Assembly (NCBI GenBank): GCA_040954595.2
Contig: CM082595.2
Coordinates: 7,440,001-7,504,000 of the forward strand
Direction: 5' to 3'
Length of the DNA: 64,000 nt
Origin: Balanoglossus misakiensis
Lineage: Eukaryota; Hemichordata
Below the pieces are notes generated by a model that was not told the origin of the DNA, did not search any database, and saw nothing but the letters and a program-made list of their open reading frames with translations. Numbering within the stretch: the first letter of the stretch is position 1; every line of letters starts with the position of its first letter. A program made the translations under genes and the position numbers. Below, in pieces: positions 36,701-61,175 of the stretch.

Positions 36701-39700
36701 ACAAAAAGTGGAAAATATAATAGCTACATTGGTAGGCTGAAAGCTTACTTCCTGAGACTGTTTGGGCCAATGACGGGTAAGACCGCTTATGAAGTGGTGA
36801 CCTAAGACAGGCGACAGTCAGGCTTCACTTACAAAAAGTGGAAAATATAATAGCTACATTGGTAGGCTGAAAGCTTACTTCCTGAGACTGTTTGGGCCAA
36901 TGACGGGTAAGACCGCTTATGAAGTGGTGACCTAAGACAGGCGACAGTCAGGCTTCACTTACAAAAAGTGGAAAATATAATAGCTACATTGGTAGGCTGA
37001 AAGCTTACTTCCTGAGACTGTTTGGGCCAATGACGGGTAAGACCGCTTATGAAGTGGTGACCTAAGACAGGCGACAGTCAGGCTTCACTTACAAAAAGTG
37101 GAAATATAATAGCTACCATTGGTAGGCTGAAAGCTTACTTCCTGAGACTGTTTGGGCCAATGACGGGTAAGACCGCTTATGAAGTGGTGACCTAAGACAG
37201 GCGACAGTCAGGCTTCACTTACAAAAAGTGGAAAATATAATAGCTACCATTGGTAGGCTGAAAGCTTACTTCCTGAGACTGTTTGGGCCAATGACGGGTA
37301 AGACCGCTGATGAAGTGGTGACCTAAGACAGGCGACAGTCAGGCTTCACTTACAAAAAGTGGAAAATATAATAGCTACCATTGGTAGGCTGAAAGCTTAC
37401 TTCCTGAGACTGTTTGGGCCAATGACGGGTAAGACCGCTTATGAAGTGGTGACCTAAGACAGGCGACAGTCAGGCTTCACTTACAAAAAGTGGAAAATAT
37501 AATAGCTACCATTGGTAGGCTGAAAGCTTACTTCCTGAGACTGTTTGGGCCAATGACGGGTAAGACCGCTTATGAAGTGGTGACCTAAGACAGGCGACAG
37601 TCAGGCTTCACTTACAAAAAGTGGAAAATATAATAGCTACCATTGGTAGGCTGAAAGCTTACTTCCTGAGACTGTTTGGGCCAATGACGGGTAAGACCGC
37701 TTATGAAGTGGTGACCTAAGACAGGCGACAGTCAGGCTTCACTTACAAAAAGTGGAAAATATAATAGCTACATTGGTAGGCTGAAAGCTTACTTCCTGAG
37801 ACTGTTTGGGCCAATGACGGGTAAGACCGCTTATGAAGTGGTGACCTAAGACAGGCGACAGTCAGGCTTCACTTACAAAAAGTGGAAAATATAATAGCTA
37901 CCATTGGTAGGCTGAAAGCTTACTTCCTGAGACTGTTTGGGCCAATGACGGGTAAGACCGCTTATGAAGTGGTGACCTAAGACAGGCGACAGTCAGGCTT
38001 CACTTACAAAAAGTGGAAAATATAATAGCTACCATTGGTAGGCTGAAAGCTTACTTCCTGAGACTGTTTGGGCCAATGACGGGTAAGACCGCTTATGAAG
38101 TGGTGACCTAAGACAGGCGACAGTCAGGCTTCACTTACAAAAAGTGGAAAATATAATAGCTACCATTGGTAGGCTGAAAGCTTACTTCCTGAGACTGTTT
38201 GGGCCAATGACGGGTAAGACCGCTTATGAAGTGGTGACCTAAGACAGGCGACAGTCAGGCTTCACTTACAAAAAGTGGAAAATATAATAGCTACATTGGT
38301 AGGCTGAAAGCTTACTTCCTCAGACTGTTTGGGCCAATGACGGGTAAGACCGCTTATGAAGTGGTGACCTAAGACAGGCGACAGTCAGGCTTCACTTACA
38401 AAAAGTGGAAAATATAATAGCTACATTGGTAGGCTGAAAGCTTACTTCCTCAGACTGTTTGGGCCAATGACGGGTAAGACCGCTTATGAAGTGGTGACCT
38501 AAGACAGGCGACAGTCAGGCTTCACTTACAAAAAGTGGAAAATATAATAGCTACCATTGGTAGGCTGAAAGCTTACTTCCTGAGACTGTTTGGGCCAATG
38601 ACGGGTAAGACCGCTTATGAAGTGGTGACCTAAGACAGGCGACAGTCAGGCTTCACTTACAAAAAGTGGAAAATATAATAGCTACCATTGGTAGGCTGAA
38701 AGCTTACTTCCTGAGACTGTTTGGGCCAATGACGGGTAAGACCGCTTATGAAGTGGTGACCTAAGACAGGCGACAGTCAGGCTTCACTTACAAAAAGTGG
38801 AAAATATAATAGCTACATTGGTAGGCTGAAAGCTTACTTCCTGAGACTGTTTGGGCCAATGACGGGTAAGACCGCTTATGAAGTGGTGACCTAAGACAGG
38901 CGACAGTCAGGCTTCACTTACAAAAAGTGGAAAATATAATAGCTACATTGGTAGGCTGAAAGCTTACTTCCTGAGACTGTTTGGGCCAATGACGGGTAAG
39001 ACCGCTTATGAAGTGGTGACCTAAGACAGGCGACAGTCAGGCTTCACTTACAAAAAGTGGAAAATATAATAGCTACATTGGTAGGCTGAAAGCTTACTTC
39101 CTGAGACTGTTTGGGCCAATGACGGGTAAGACCGCTTATGAAGTGGTGACCTAAGACAGGCGACAGTCAGGCTTCACTTACAAAAAGTGGAAAATATAAT
39201 AGCTACATTGGTAGGCTGAAAGCTTACTTCCTGAGACTGTTTGGGCCAATGACGGGTAAGACCGCTTATGAAGTGGTGACCTAAGACAGGCGACAGTCAG
39301 GCTTCACTTACAAAAAGTGGAAAATATAATAGCTACATTGGTAGGCTGAAAGCTTACTTCCTGAGACTGTTTGGGCCAATGACGGGTAAGACCGCTTATG
39401 AAGTGGTGACCTAAGACAGGCGACAGTCAGGCTTCACTTACAAAAAGTGGAAAATATAATAGCTACCATTGGTAGGCTGAAAGCTTACTTCCTGAGACTG
39501 TTTGGGCCAATGACGGGTAAGACCGCTTATGAAGTGGTGACCTAAGACAGGCGACAGTCAGGCTTCACTTACAAAAAGTGGAAAATATAATAGCTACCAT
39601 TGGTAGGCTGAAAGCTTACTTCCTGAGACTGTTTGGGCCAATGACGGGTAAGACCGCTTATGAAGTGGTGACCTAAGACAGGCGACAGTCAGGCTTCACT

Positions 39701-42700
39701 TACAAAAAGTGGAAAATATAATAGCTACCATTGGTAGGCTGAAAGCTTACTTCCTGAGACTGTTTGGGCCAATGACGGGTAAGACCGCTTATGAAGTGGT
39801 GACCTAAGACAGGCGACAGTCAGGCTTCACTTACAAAAAGTGGAAAATATAATAGCTACCATTGGTAGGCTGAAAGCTTACTTCCTGAGACTGTTTGGGC
39901 CAATGACGGGTAAGACCGCTTATGAAGTGGTGACCTAAGACAGGCGACAGTCAGGCTTCACTTACAAAAAGTGGAAAATATAATAGCTACCATTGGTAGG
40001 CTGAAAGCTTACTTCCTGAGACTGTTTGGGCCAATGACGGGTAAGACCGCTTATGAAGTGGTGACCTAAGACAGGCGACAGTCAGGCTTCACTTACAAAA
40101 AGTGGAAAATATAATAGCTACATTGGTAGGCTGAAAGCTTACTTCCTGAGACTGTTTGGGCCAATGACGGGTAAGACCGCTTATGAAGTGGTGACCTAAG
40201 ACAGGCGACAGTCAGGCTTCACTTACAAAAAGTGGAAAATATAATAGCTACCATTGGTAGGCTGAAAGCTTACTTCCTGAGACTGTTTGGGCCAATGACG
40301 GGTAAGACCGCTTATGAAGTGGTGACCTAAGACAGGCGACAGTCAGGCTTCACTTACAAAAAGTGGAAAATATAATAGCTACCATTGTTAGGCTGAAAGC
40401 TTACTTCCTGAGACTGTTTGGGCCAATGACGGGTAAGACCGCTTATGAAGTGGTGACCTAAGACAGGCGACAGTCAGGCTTCACTTACAAAAAGTGGAAA
40501 ATATAATAGCTACATTGGTAGGCTGAAAGCTTACTTCCTGAGACTGTTTGGGCCAATGACGGGTAAGACCGCTTATGAAGTGGTGACCTAAGACAGGCGA
40601 CAGTCAGGCTTCACTTACAAAAAGTGGAAAATATAATAGCTACATTGGTAGGCTGAAAGCTTACTTCCTGAGACTGTTTGGGCCAATGACGGGTAAGACC
40701 GCTTATGAAGTGGTGACCTAAGACAGGCGACAGTCAGGCTTCACTTACAAAAAGTGGAAAATATAATAGCTACCATTGGTAGGCTGAAAGCTTACTTCCT
40801 GAGACTGTTTGGGCCAATGACGGGTAAGACCGCTTATGAAGTGGTGACCTAAGACAGGCGACAGTCAGGCTTCACTTACAAAAAGTGGAAAATATAATAG
40901 CTACCATTGGTAGGCTGAAAGCTTACTTCCTGAGACTGTTTGGGCCAATGACGGGTAAGACCGCTTATGAAGTGGTGACCTAAGACAGGCGACAGTCAGG
41001 CTTCACTTACAAAAAGTGGAAAATATAATAGCTACCATTGGTAGGCTGAAAGCTTACTTCCTGAGACTGTTTGGGCCAATGACGGGTAAGACCGCTTATG
41101 AAGTGGTGACCTAAGACAGGCGACAGTCAGGCTTCACTTACAAAAAGTGGAAAATATAATAGCTACCATTGGTAGGCTGAAAGCTTACTTCCTGAGACTG
41201 TTTGGGCCAATGACGGGTAAGACCGCTTATGAAGTGGTGACCTAAGACAGGCGACAGTCAGGCTTCACTTACAAAAAGTGGAAAATATAATAGCTACCAT
41301 TGGTAGGCTGAAAGCTTACTTCCTGAGACTGTTTGGGCCAATGACGGGTAAGACCGCTTATGAAGTGGTGACCTAAGACAGGCGACAGTCAGGCTTCACT
41401 TACAAAAAGTGGAAAATATAATAGCTACCATTGGTAGGCTGAAAGCTTACTTCCTGAGACTGTTTGGGCCAATGACGGGTAAGACCGCTTATGAAGTGGT
41501 GACCTAAGACAGGCGACAGTCAGGCTTCACTTACAAAAAGTGAAAATATAAGGTAGCTACATTGGTAGGCTGAAAGCTTACTTCCTGAGACTGTTTGGGC
41601 CAATGACGGGTAAGACCGCTTATGAAGTGGTGACCTAAGACAGGCGACAGTCAGGCTTCACTTACAAAAAGTGGAAAATATAATAGCTACCATTGGTAGG
41701 CTGAAAGCTTACTTCCTGAGACTGTTTGGGCCAATGACGGGTAAGACCGCTTATGAAGTGGTGACCTAAGACAGGCGACAGTCAGGCTTCACTTACAAAA
41801 AGTGGAAAATATAATAGCTACCATTGGTAGGCTGAAAGCTTACTTCCTGAGACTGTTTGGGCCAATGACGGGTAAGACCGCTTATGAAGTGGTGACCTAA
41901 GACAGGCGACAGTCAGGCTTCACTTACAAAAAGTGGAAAATATAATAGCTACCATTGGTAGGCTGAAAGCTTACTTCCTGAGACTGTTTGGGCCAATGAC
42001 GGGTAAGACCGCTTATGAAGTGGTGACCTAAGACAGGCGACAGTCAGGCTTCACTTACAAAAAGTGGAAAATATAATAGCTACCATTGGTAGGCTGAAAG
42101 CTTACTTCCTGAGACTGTTTGGGCCAATGACGGGTAAGACCGCTTATGAAGTGGTGACCTAAGACAGGCGACAGTCAGGCTTCACTTACAAAAAGTGGAA
42201 AATATAATAGCTACATTGGTAGGCTGAAAGCTTACTTCCTGAGACTGTTTGGGCCAATGACGGGTAAGACCGCTTATGAAGTGGTGACCTAAGACAGGCG
42301 ACAGTCAGGCTTCACTTACAAAAAGTGGAAAATATAAGGTAGCTACATTGGTAGGCTGAAAGCTTACTTCCTGAGACTGTTTGGGCCAATGACGGGTAAG
42401 ACCGCTTATGAAGTGGTGACCTAAGACAGGCGACAGTCAGGCTTCACTTACAAAAAGTGGAAAATATAATAGCTACATTGGTAGGCTGAAAGCTTACTTC
42501 CTGAGACTGTTTGGGCCAATGACGGGTAAGACCGCTTATGAAGTGGTGACCTAAGACAGGCGACAGTCAGGCTTCACTTACAAAAAGTGGAAAATATAAT
42601 AGCTACATTGGTAGGCTGAAAGCTTACTTCCTGAGACTGTTTGGGCCAATGACGGGTAAGACCGCTTATGAAGTGGTGACCTAAGACAGGCGACAGTCAG

Positions 42701-44216
42701 GCTTCACTTACAAAAGTGGAAAATATAATAGCTACCATTGGTAGGCTGAAAGCTTACTTCCTGAGACTGTTTGGGCCAATGACGGGTAAGACCGCTTATG
42801 AAGTGGTGACCTAAGACAGGCGACAGTCAGGCTTCACTTACAAAAAGTGGAAAATATAATAGCTACCATTGGTAGGCTGAAAGCTTACTTCCTGAGACTG
42901 TTTGGGCCAATGACGGGTAAGACCGCTTATGAAGTGGTGACCTAAGACAGGCGACAGTCAGGCTTCACTTACAAAAAGTGGAAAATATAATAGCTACCAT
43001 TGGTAGGCTGAAAGCTTACTTCCTGAGACTGTTTGGGCCAATGACGGGTAAGACCGCTTATGAAGTGGTGACCTAAGACAGGCGACAGTCAGGCTTCACT
43101 TACAAAAAGTGGAAAATATAATAGCTACCATTGGTAGGCTGAAAGCTTACTTCCTGAGACTGTTTGGGCCAATGACGGGTAAGACCGCTTATGAAGTGGT
43201 GACCTAAGACAGGCGACAGTCAGGCTTCACTTACAAAAGTGGAAAATATAATAGCTACATTGGTAGGCTGAAAGCTTACTTCCTGAGACTGTTTGGGCCA
43301 ATGACGGGTAAGACCGCTTATGAAGTGGTGACCTAAGACAGGCGACAGTCAGGCTTCACTTACAAAAAGTGGAAAATATAATAGCTACATTGGTAGGCTG
43401 AAAGCTTACTTCCTGAGACTGTTTGGGCCAATGACGGGTAAGACCGCTTATGAAGTGGTGACCTAAGACAGGCGACAGTCAGGCTTCACTTACAAAAAGT
43501 GGAAAATATAATAGCTACCATTGGTAGGCTGAAAGCTTACTTCCTGAGACTGTTTGGGCCAATGACGGGTAAAGACCGCTTATGAAGTGGTGACCTAAGA
43601 CAGGCGACAGTCAGGCTTCACTTACAAAAAGTGGAAAATATAATAGCTACCATTGGTAGGCTGAAAGCTTACTTCCTGAGACTGTTTGGGCCAATGACGG
43701 GTAAGACCGCTTATGAAGTGGTGACCTAAGACAGGCGACAGTCAGGCTTCACTTACAAAAAGTGGAAAATATAATAGCTACCATTGGTAGGCTGAAAGCT
43801 TACTTCCTGAGACTGTTTGGGCCAATGACGGGTAAGACCGCTTATGAAGTGGTGACCTAAGACAGGCGACAGTCAGGCTTCACTTACAAAAAGTGGAAAA
43901 TATAAGGGTAAGCTACCATTGGTAGGCTGAAAGCTTACTTCCTGAGACTGTTTGGGCCAATGACGGGTAAGACCGCTTATGAAGTGGTGACCTAAGACAG
44001 GCGACAGTCAGGCTTCACTTACAAAAAGTGGAAAATATAATAGCTACATTGGTAGGCTGAAAGCTTACTTCCTGAGACTGTTTGGGCCAATGACGGGTAA
44101 GACCGCTTATGAAGTGGTGACCTAAGACAGGCGGACAGTCAGGCTTCACTTACAAAAAGTGGAAAAATATAAGGTGCTACATTGGTAGGCTGAACGCATA
44201 CTTCCTGAGACTGTTT
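30741..44216 (+). repeat. 130/131-bp satellite array, about 103 monomers
   Basis: Head-to-tail monomers beginning ggctgaaagcttacttcctg. Two length classes differ by one base (gctacattgg, 130 bp; gctaccattgg, 131 bp). The first monomer starts at 30741 and the last is cut by the N gap. Divergence between monomers is very low, about one change per unit or fewer. Higher-order structure is visible: a 5-monomer block repeats at +650 bp near 31 kb, and an 8-monomer block repeats at +1046 bp near 33-35 kb. Each monomer has stops in several frames. There is no spacer diversity, so it is not a CRISPR. Confidence 0.97.
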
Positions 44217-44316
44217 NNNNNNNNNNNNNNNNNNNNNNNNNNNNNNNNNNNNNNNNNNNNNNNNNNNNNNNNNNNNNNNNNNNNNNNNNNNNNNNNNNNN
44301 NNNNNNNNNNNNNNNN
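44217..44316. other. Assembly gap (100 N)
   Basis: Exactly 100 N, the usual placeholder for a gap of unknown size. It lies between the satellite and intron 4 of the left PCCB copy, whose exons 1-4 are missing from this window. Confidence 0.99.
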
Positions 44317-44317
44317 A

Positions 44318-49106
<4,789 letters not shown>

Positions 49107-49243
49107 AAAAATTCATCTGAATTCCCAGAGAATACTGTAAATGTTCCTGCTTGAAAAGCTGCTCACCCCTATGTTACTGGACAACCATGAGATATAGCAC
49201 ATTATTATACATCTGGCACTGAGAACAATAGAATTTAGCATGC

Positions 49244-49249
49244 AATAAA
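49244..49249 (+). promoter_or_regulatory. Polyadenylation signal, left PCCB copy
   Basis: AATAAA 138 bases after the TAA stop. The same signal is at 58203-58208 after the middle copy. Confidence 0.7.
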
Positions 49250-49496
49250 AAGCCATACGGAACTGTACGTACGGAACGCATGTTAAATAAGTCTTTAGTT
49301 TCGAGGCGCCCCAACTCACCGTGTACAGGTATGCGTTGTTATGCGGACGGTTTCAAGACACCCCTACTCCAATGCACGTAAACAAAAAAGAAAGATGGCT
49401 GCTCACTGAGTCAACTGAGCGGTTTTTGATCGATTGTATCGGCATTTTGAAAGCCAAGTAACATGCAACACAGGAACTAACGGAGATGTAAGATGT

Positions 49497-49684
49497 ATAA
49501 TAATAAGGTTATTACGAAAATACCGCAAAGTATGCACTCGGACATTAGCGCAGCGCATCGCCCTCCGCTACGCGTCAGGCGATACTCAGCGCTAATGTCC
49601 TCGTCTTCGGCTCGTCCATATGTCGCGAATTGTGCTATATCTCGTGATATACCCGCCCCTAGGCAGGGGTTATTGCCTTATTAA
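49497..49684. repeat. Fold-back element in the PCCB spacer
   Basis: Outer arms ataataaggttattac and gttattgccttattaat, inner arms ggacattagcgc and gcgctaatgtcc, around a G+C-rich centre with cgcatcgccctccgctacgc. The same element is at 58456-58643 in unit B, so the insertion came before the duplication. Confidence 0.75.
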
Positions 49685-50477
49685 TTCACGTTCAATGTTG
49701 AGAATTTATTTTCCACAATCCGTTTGATTGTTGTAACACCGTGATCGGAATACAAAAGAGACTGTGTTTCGTTGGAATTAACAAATTTACCAAGGAAATT
49801 TTGTATTCAACATGAAATGCAATAACTGCAGACAGTACAACCAGTTGAATTATGAAAAAATACTGCAGCCAACCAACTGCGTTGTTCTTACAACGCAGTT
49901 ATCTGGGCGTGAACAGAATAACGGAAGGAAGTCCCGCCGCAAAGTTGCAATCGAGTCGCAAACATGTGACACTCAAAAATGTAAAAACTCACAGACTATA
50001 CTTGTTAGGATTGTCTTGCCTTTCTTACAGGTAAATTATCCAGGGATTGGAACGAGATTTCTCTGTCAAAATTAAACTTGAATATGAGTTATTTTTTCAT
50101 AAGAAAACAGCTCAGCAAGCTTACAGGTAAATTTTCTCGTTGAAATCAAACCAAACATTAGACCGGAGATATGGATACAATGTTGCAAGAGACTAAACCT
50201 CTCACGAAACCAAACAATCCCACAATCCGAACTGAAACGTCACGAAAACGAGAGAAAACATGAGGGCAGCGTTGAGAGCACATTTTAAGTTGGCTGGTTT
50301 GGTATACGCCCAAGTTCAGTGGTTGAAAGTCGGCTACCGTCCGATAAAAGCTCCGTAAAGACAATTGTGTTTGTCTTCACCGCCAGAGGGTGCTGTGGTA
50401 AACAAATCGCTATGTCTCCTGTCTGTAAAAAAGTCGTGAACACACGCAGATCATAGTTTTCAGATACAACCATATTG

Positions 50478-50623
50478 AACACCTATTGCCTGGCCCTGAG
50501 GGCCATAGCGGCCGTTTATTACACCCGAGGGGCTGTGAGTTACCAGGGATTCTGGTAACTCACAGTCACGAGGGGGTAAAAACGGCTGCTATGGCCCGAA
50601 TAATAGGCCAGGCTATAGGTGTT
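50478..50623. repeat. Fold-back element with nested arms in the PCCB spacer
   Basis: aacacctat..gcctggcc pairs with ggccaggctataggtgtt. The inner arms gggccatagc..cgttt and gctatggccc, and gtgagttaccag and ctggtaactcac, are nested. The unit B copy is at 59455-59600. The 146-bp structure is nearly a full palindrome. Confidence 0.85.
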
Positions 50624-51126
50624 TTATAATAAACCTCATGCTAACAGCTGAGAAAATCTTGCAAATTTCTCTTGAGGTTGGCAGACGACATCTTCAGCGG
50701 TGGCCATTGTGTCAGACGACGCGACGCTGATTGACGTGACCCGAGTCTGTGACGTCACGTTGGTCACGTGACCGGTTTATATTTTTTCTGCTATTTCCCT
50801 AGCGGTTCATAGTCGATTCTATTTTCCTATCACGTGACGGATTCTGGCGAATCACGACACAGTATTAGCATGATGTATATTATAATTGTAGTTAAAATAT
50901 GCAGTCTTCTTATCAAGGATTCGAATTGGCCGATTCTTTACAGAGCCACTTTCAAAATTGCAGTGCTATCTTACTCGAGTGAAAACATGACAACTCACGG
51001 AATCTCGGGCAGTTTTAGGCTGAAAGATTCAGCCGTGTGCGGCGCTCCGGCCCGGCGCACTGCCAAAGGGTCATAGGCACGGCGGAGCGCCCGCACACGA
51101 TTGAATCATTCACTCTATAGGCCGTT

Positions 51127-51330
51127 TATGTCAACCACATTAGAAAATTTTGTAAAATAAAGGGTGCGAAACTGCAATTTTGTAGACTCAAAAGCAAAAG
51201 TTCGGTGGCAAAAGTATGTGACCCCCCCCCCTAAATGTTTAAAAAAAAACAGATGACCCCCCTCCCCCTTGTGGACTTCAAAATTTAAGTGACCCCCCCC
51301 CCCTTGATTTTGCCCCCCAGCCGTAAAAAC
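51127..51330. repeat. C-homopolymer-rich repeat related to the transposon at 19448
   Basis: The segment cacattagaaaattttgtaa followed by aataaagggtgcgaaactgca matches sequence inside the 19448-20220 element (about 20027-20065). It then has several runs of 8-10 C. It is probably a decayed member of the same family. The unit B copy is at about 60095-60300. Confidence 0.65.
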
Positions 51331-52310
51331 TGAACGGTCCCTTAGAATAGCTCGGACCTGCAGCCCCGCCCTCTCCCCGCAAAAAACAAAAATCGTCCAG
51401 GGGAGATGGAGGGGCTGCAAAACTGCAGCAAGGTTTATACTAGAAGCTCTCTCTGAGTGTGTGATCTATGTGAAATCTTTAAACGTGACACGATGACAAA
51501 GTTGTGCAGTCAGCTGTCATGATCAGCTGTGGAGCGCCACTTACGGTCATATCACGTTTTCGTTTTCTTTTCTTTTTCGCGTACTTCAAAGCTTCATCGA
51601 AATCGACATTGCTTTCTCTCACTAATTATACAAGCATTCACAAAAGAAGTGGGGGAAATAGAACATGTAAATGGGTATAAAGGGTCAAAGCAATCATTTC
51701 CCTGTGTTCAGTAAAACTATTATCCCTAATGTCACAATAGTTACATGTAGTCAGATTTATTGACAAAGTTTCAAGTTCTTTGGTTTTACATTTGCAAAGG
51801 ATTTACTTCATTTTAATGTTGTACTGCTTTGCCAATTGTTCAATCATATCTACTAATAGTAGACATAACGCTTGTTCAGAGGAATTTCCCTCTACCAGAG
51901 TTTTAAGCAAAATTTCAAGCTTCATGCACGTACTTGTATCAGAACATTGTTTATTGTTATATTAATTAAAGTTGTCTATTGTTGTATTCTATTGTTGCAA
52001 TAAAGCTGGTGGTAGTGTAGCCGCACAATGTATGTATTGTTACATGGTTGGGGAGAAGAGAAAACTTCCTGTGTCATGTTACTGCATGTGTACAATTACT
52101 ATTACATGTAGTCAAGTCACAGTCAATCACATTTGTTCGGTCAACTGGGGGTGAAGGCAGTGCGAGCAGGGTAGCCTGATCTTTCTGTTGAAATCATATC
52201 AGTAAGAGACAGGAAAAAGTAGAAAAAAGGCTGGTAGACAACAACACATATTTTGTTTCTATCATACCAGTACTTATCTACTTTCCCTGAATATATAGCT
52301 GTGATTCAAC

Positions 52311-58065
<5,755 letters not shown>

Positions 58066-61000
58066 AAAAATTCATCTGAATTCCCAGAGAATACTGTAAA
58101 TGTTCCTGCTTGAAAAGCTGCTCACCCCTATTTTACTGGACAACCATGAGATATATCACATTATTATACATCTGGCACTGAGAACAATAGAATTTAGCGT
58201 GCAATAAAAAGCCATACGGAACTGTACGTACGGAACGCATGTTAAATAAGTCTTTAGTTTCGAGGCGCCCCAACTCACCGTGTACAGGTATGCGTTGTTA
58301 TGCGGACGGTTTCAAGACACCCCTACTCCAATGCACGTAAACAAAAAAGAAAGATGGCTGCTCACTGAGTCAACTGAGCGGTTTTTGATCGATTGTATCG
58401 GCATTTTGAAAGCCAAGTAACATGCAACACAAGAACTAACGGAGATGTAAGATGTATAATAATAAGGTTATTACGAAAATACCGCAAAGTATGCACTCGG
58501 ACATTAGCGCAGCGCATCGCCCTCCGCTACGCGTCAGGCGATACTCAGCGCTAATGTCCTCGTCTTCGGCTCGTCCATATGTCGCGAATTGTGCTATATC
58601 TCGTGATATACCCGCCCCTAGGCAGGGGTTATTGCCTTATTAATTCACGTTCAATGTTGAGAATTTATTTTCCACAATCCGTTTGATTGTTGTAACACCG
58701 TGATCGGAATACAAAAGAGACTGTGTTTCGTTGGAATTAACAAATTTACCAAGGAAATTTTGTATTCAACATGAAATGCAATAACTGCAGACAGTACAAC
58801 CAGTTGAATTATGAAAAAATACTGCAGCCAACCAACTGCGTTGTTCTTACACGTATTTATCTGGGCGTGAACAGAATAACCGAAGGAAGTCCCGCCGCAA
58901 AGTTGCAATCGAGTCGCAAACATGTGACACTCAAAAATGTAAAAACTCACAGACTATACTTGTTAGGATTGTCTTGCCTTTCTTACAGGTAAATTATCCA
59001 GGGATTGGAACGAGATTTCTCTGTCAATATTAAACTTGAATATGAGTTATTTTTTCATAGGAAAACAGCACAGCAAGCTTATTTAAGACAATACAGGTAC
59101 ATTTTCTCGTTGAAATCAAACCGAACATTAGACCGGAGATAAGGATACAATGTTGCAAGAGACTAAAACTCTCACGAAACCAAACAATCCCACAATCCGA
59201 ACTGAAACGTCACGACCACTGAAAACGAGAGAAAACATGAGGGCAGCGTTGAGAGCACATTTTAAGTTGGCTGGTTTGGTATACGCCCAAGTTCAATGGT
59301 TGAAAGTCGGCTACCGTCCGATAAAAGCTCCGTAAAGACAATTGTGTTAGTCTTCACCGCCAGAGGGTGCTGTGGTCAACAAATCGCTATGTCTCCTGTC
59401 TGTAAAAAAGTCGTGAACACACGCAGATCATAGTTTTCAGATACAACCATATTGAACACCTATTGCCTGGCCCTGAGGGCCATAGCGGCCGTTTATTACA
59501 CCCGAGGGGCTGTGAGTTACCAGGGATTCTGGTAACTCACAGTCACGAGGGGGTAAAAACGGCTGCTATGGCCCGAATAATAGGCCAGGCTATAGGTGTT
59601 TTATAATAAACCTCATGCTAACAGCTGAGAAAATCTTGCAATTTTCTCTTGAGGTTGGCAGACGACATCTTCAGCGGTGGCCATTGTGTCAGACGACGCG
59701 ACGCTGATTGACGTGACCACGTTGGTCACGTGACCGGTTTATATTTTTTCTGCTATTTCCCTAGAGGGATTCATAGTCGATTCTATTTTCCTATCACGTG
59801 ACGGATTCTGGCGAATCACGACACAGTATTAGCATGATGTATATTATAATTGTAGTTAAAATATGCAGTCTTCTTATCAAGGATTCGAATTGGCCGATTC
59901 TTTACAGAGCCACTTTCAAAATTGCAGTGCTATCTTACTCGAGTGAAAACATGACAACTCATGGAATCTCGGGCAGTTGTAGGCTGAAAGATTCAGCCGT
60001 GTGCGGCGCTCCGGCCCGGCGCACTGCCAAAGGGTCATAGGCACGGTGGAGCGCCCGCACACGATTGAATCATTCACTCTATAGGCCGTTTATGTCAACC
60101 ACATTAGAAAATTTTGTAAAAGAAAGGGTGCGAAACTGCAATTTTGTAGACTCAAAAGCAAAAGTTCGGTGGCAAAAGTATGTGACCCCCCCCCCCCTAA
60201 ATGTTTAAAAAAAACAGATGACCCCCCCAACCCCTTGTGGACTTCAAAATTTAAGTGACCCCCCCCCCCCTTGATTTTGCCCCCCAGCCGTAAAAACTGA
60301 ACGGTCCCTTAGAATAGCTCGGACCTGCAGCCCCGCCCTCTCCCCGCAAAAAACAAAAATCGTCCAGGGGAGATGGAGGGGCTGCAAAACTGCAGCAAGG
60401 TTTATACTAGAAGCTCTCTCTGAGTGTGTGATCTATGTGAAATCTTTAAACGTGACACGATGACAAAGTTGTGCAGTCAGCTGTCATGATCAGCTGTGGA
60501 GCGCCACTTACGGTCATATCACGTTTTCGTTTTCTTTTCTTTTTCGCGTACTTCAAAGCTTCATCGAAATCGACATTGCTTTCTCTCACTAATTATACAA
60601 GCATTCACAAAAGAAGTGGGGGAAATAGAACATGTAAATGGGTATAAAGGGTCAAAGCAATCATTTCCCTGTGTTCAGTAAAACTATTATCCCTAATGTC
60701 ACAATAGTTACATGTAGTCAGATTTATTGACAAAGTTTCAAGTTCTTTGGTTTTACATTTGCAAAGGATTTACTTCATTTTAATGTTGTACTGCTTTGCC
60801 AATTGTTCAATCATATCTACTAATAGTAGACATAACGCTTGTTGTATTTTATTGTTGCAATAAAGCTGGTGGTAGTGTAGCCGCACAATGTATGTATTGT
60901 TACATGGTTGGGGAGAAGAGAAAACTTCCTGTGTCATGTTACTGCATGTGTACAATTACTATTACGGTACATGTAGTCAAGTCACAGTCAATCACATTTG

Positions 61001-61175
61001 TTCGGTCAACTGGGGGTGAAGGCAGTGCGAGCAGGGTAGCCTGATCTTTCTGTTGAAATCATATCAGTAAGAGACAGGAAAAAGTAGAAAAAAGGCTGGT
61101 AGACAACAACACATATTTTGTTTCTATCATACCAGTACTTATCTACTTTCCCTGAATATATAGCTGTGATTCAAC
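58066..61175. other. Spacer between middle and right PCCB copies
   Basis: Near-identical to 49107-52310 but lacking ~118 bp near 60845. It contains the corresponding polyadenylation signal (58203), fold-backs (58456-58643, 59455-59600) and C-rich repeat (about 60095-60300). No gene is recognised. Confidence 0.7.

Larger units (their letters stand above)
49250..52310. other. Spacer between left and middle PCCB copies
   Basis: About 3 kb without a recognised gene. It holds two fold-backs (49497-49684, 50478-50623) and a C-rich repeat (about 51127-51330). Two E-box sites with the core cacgtg lie near 50764 and 50831. The promoter of the middle copy should be here, but no clear TATA box is seen. 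Confidence 0.6.

Noticed and set aside
30741-44216. Regularly spaced repeats that might suggest a CRISPR array
   Set aside because: The repeats are directly adjacent 130/131-bp monomers with no unique spacers, in a eukaryotic genome with no cas genes.
49812-50075. Cys-rich 87-codon frame in the PCCB spacer
   Set aside because: The frame is not preserved between duplicated spacers (the unit B version is altered by indels and substitutions) and has no known zinc-finger pattern.
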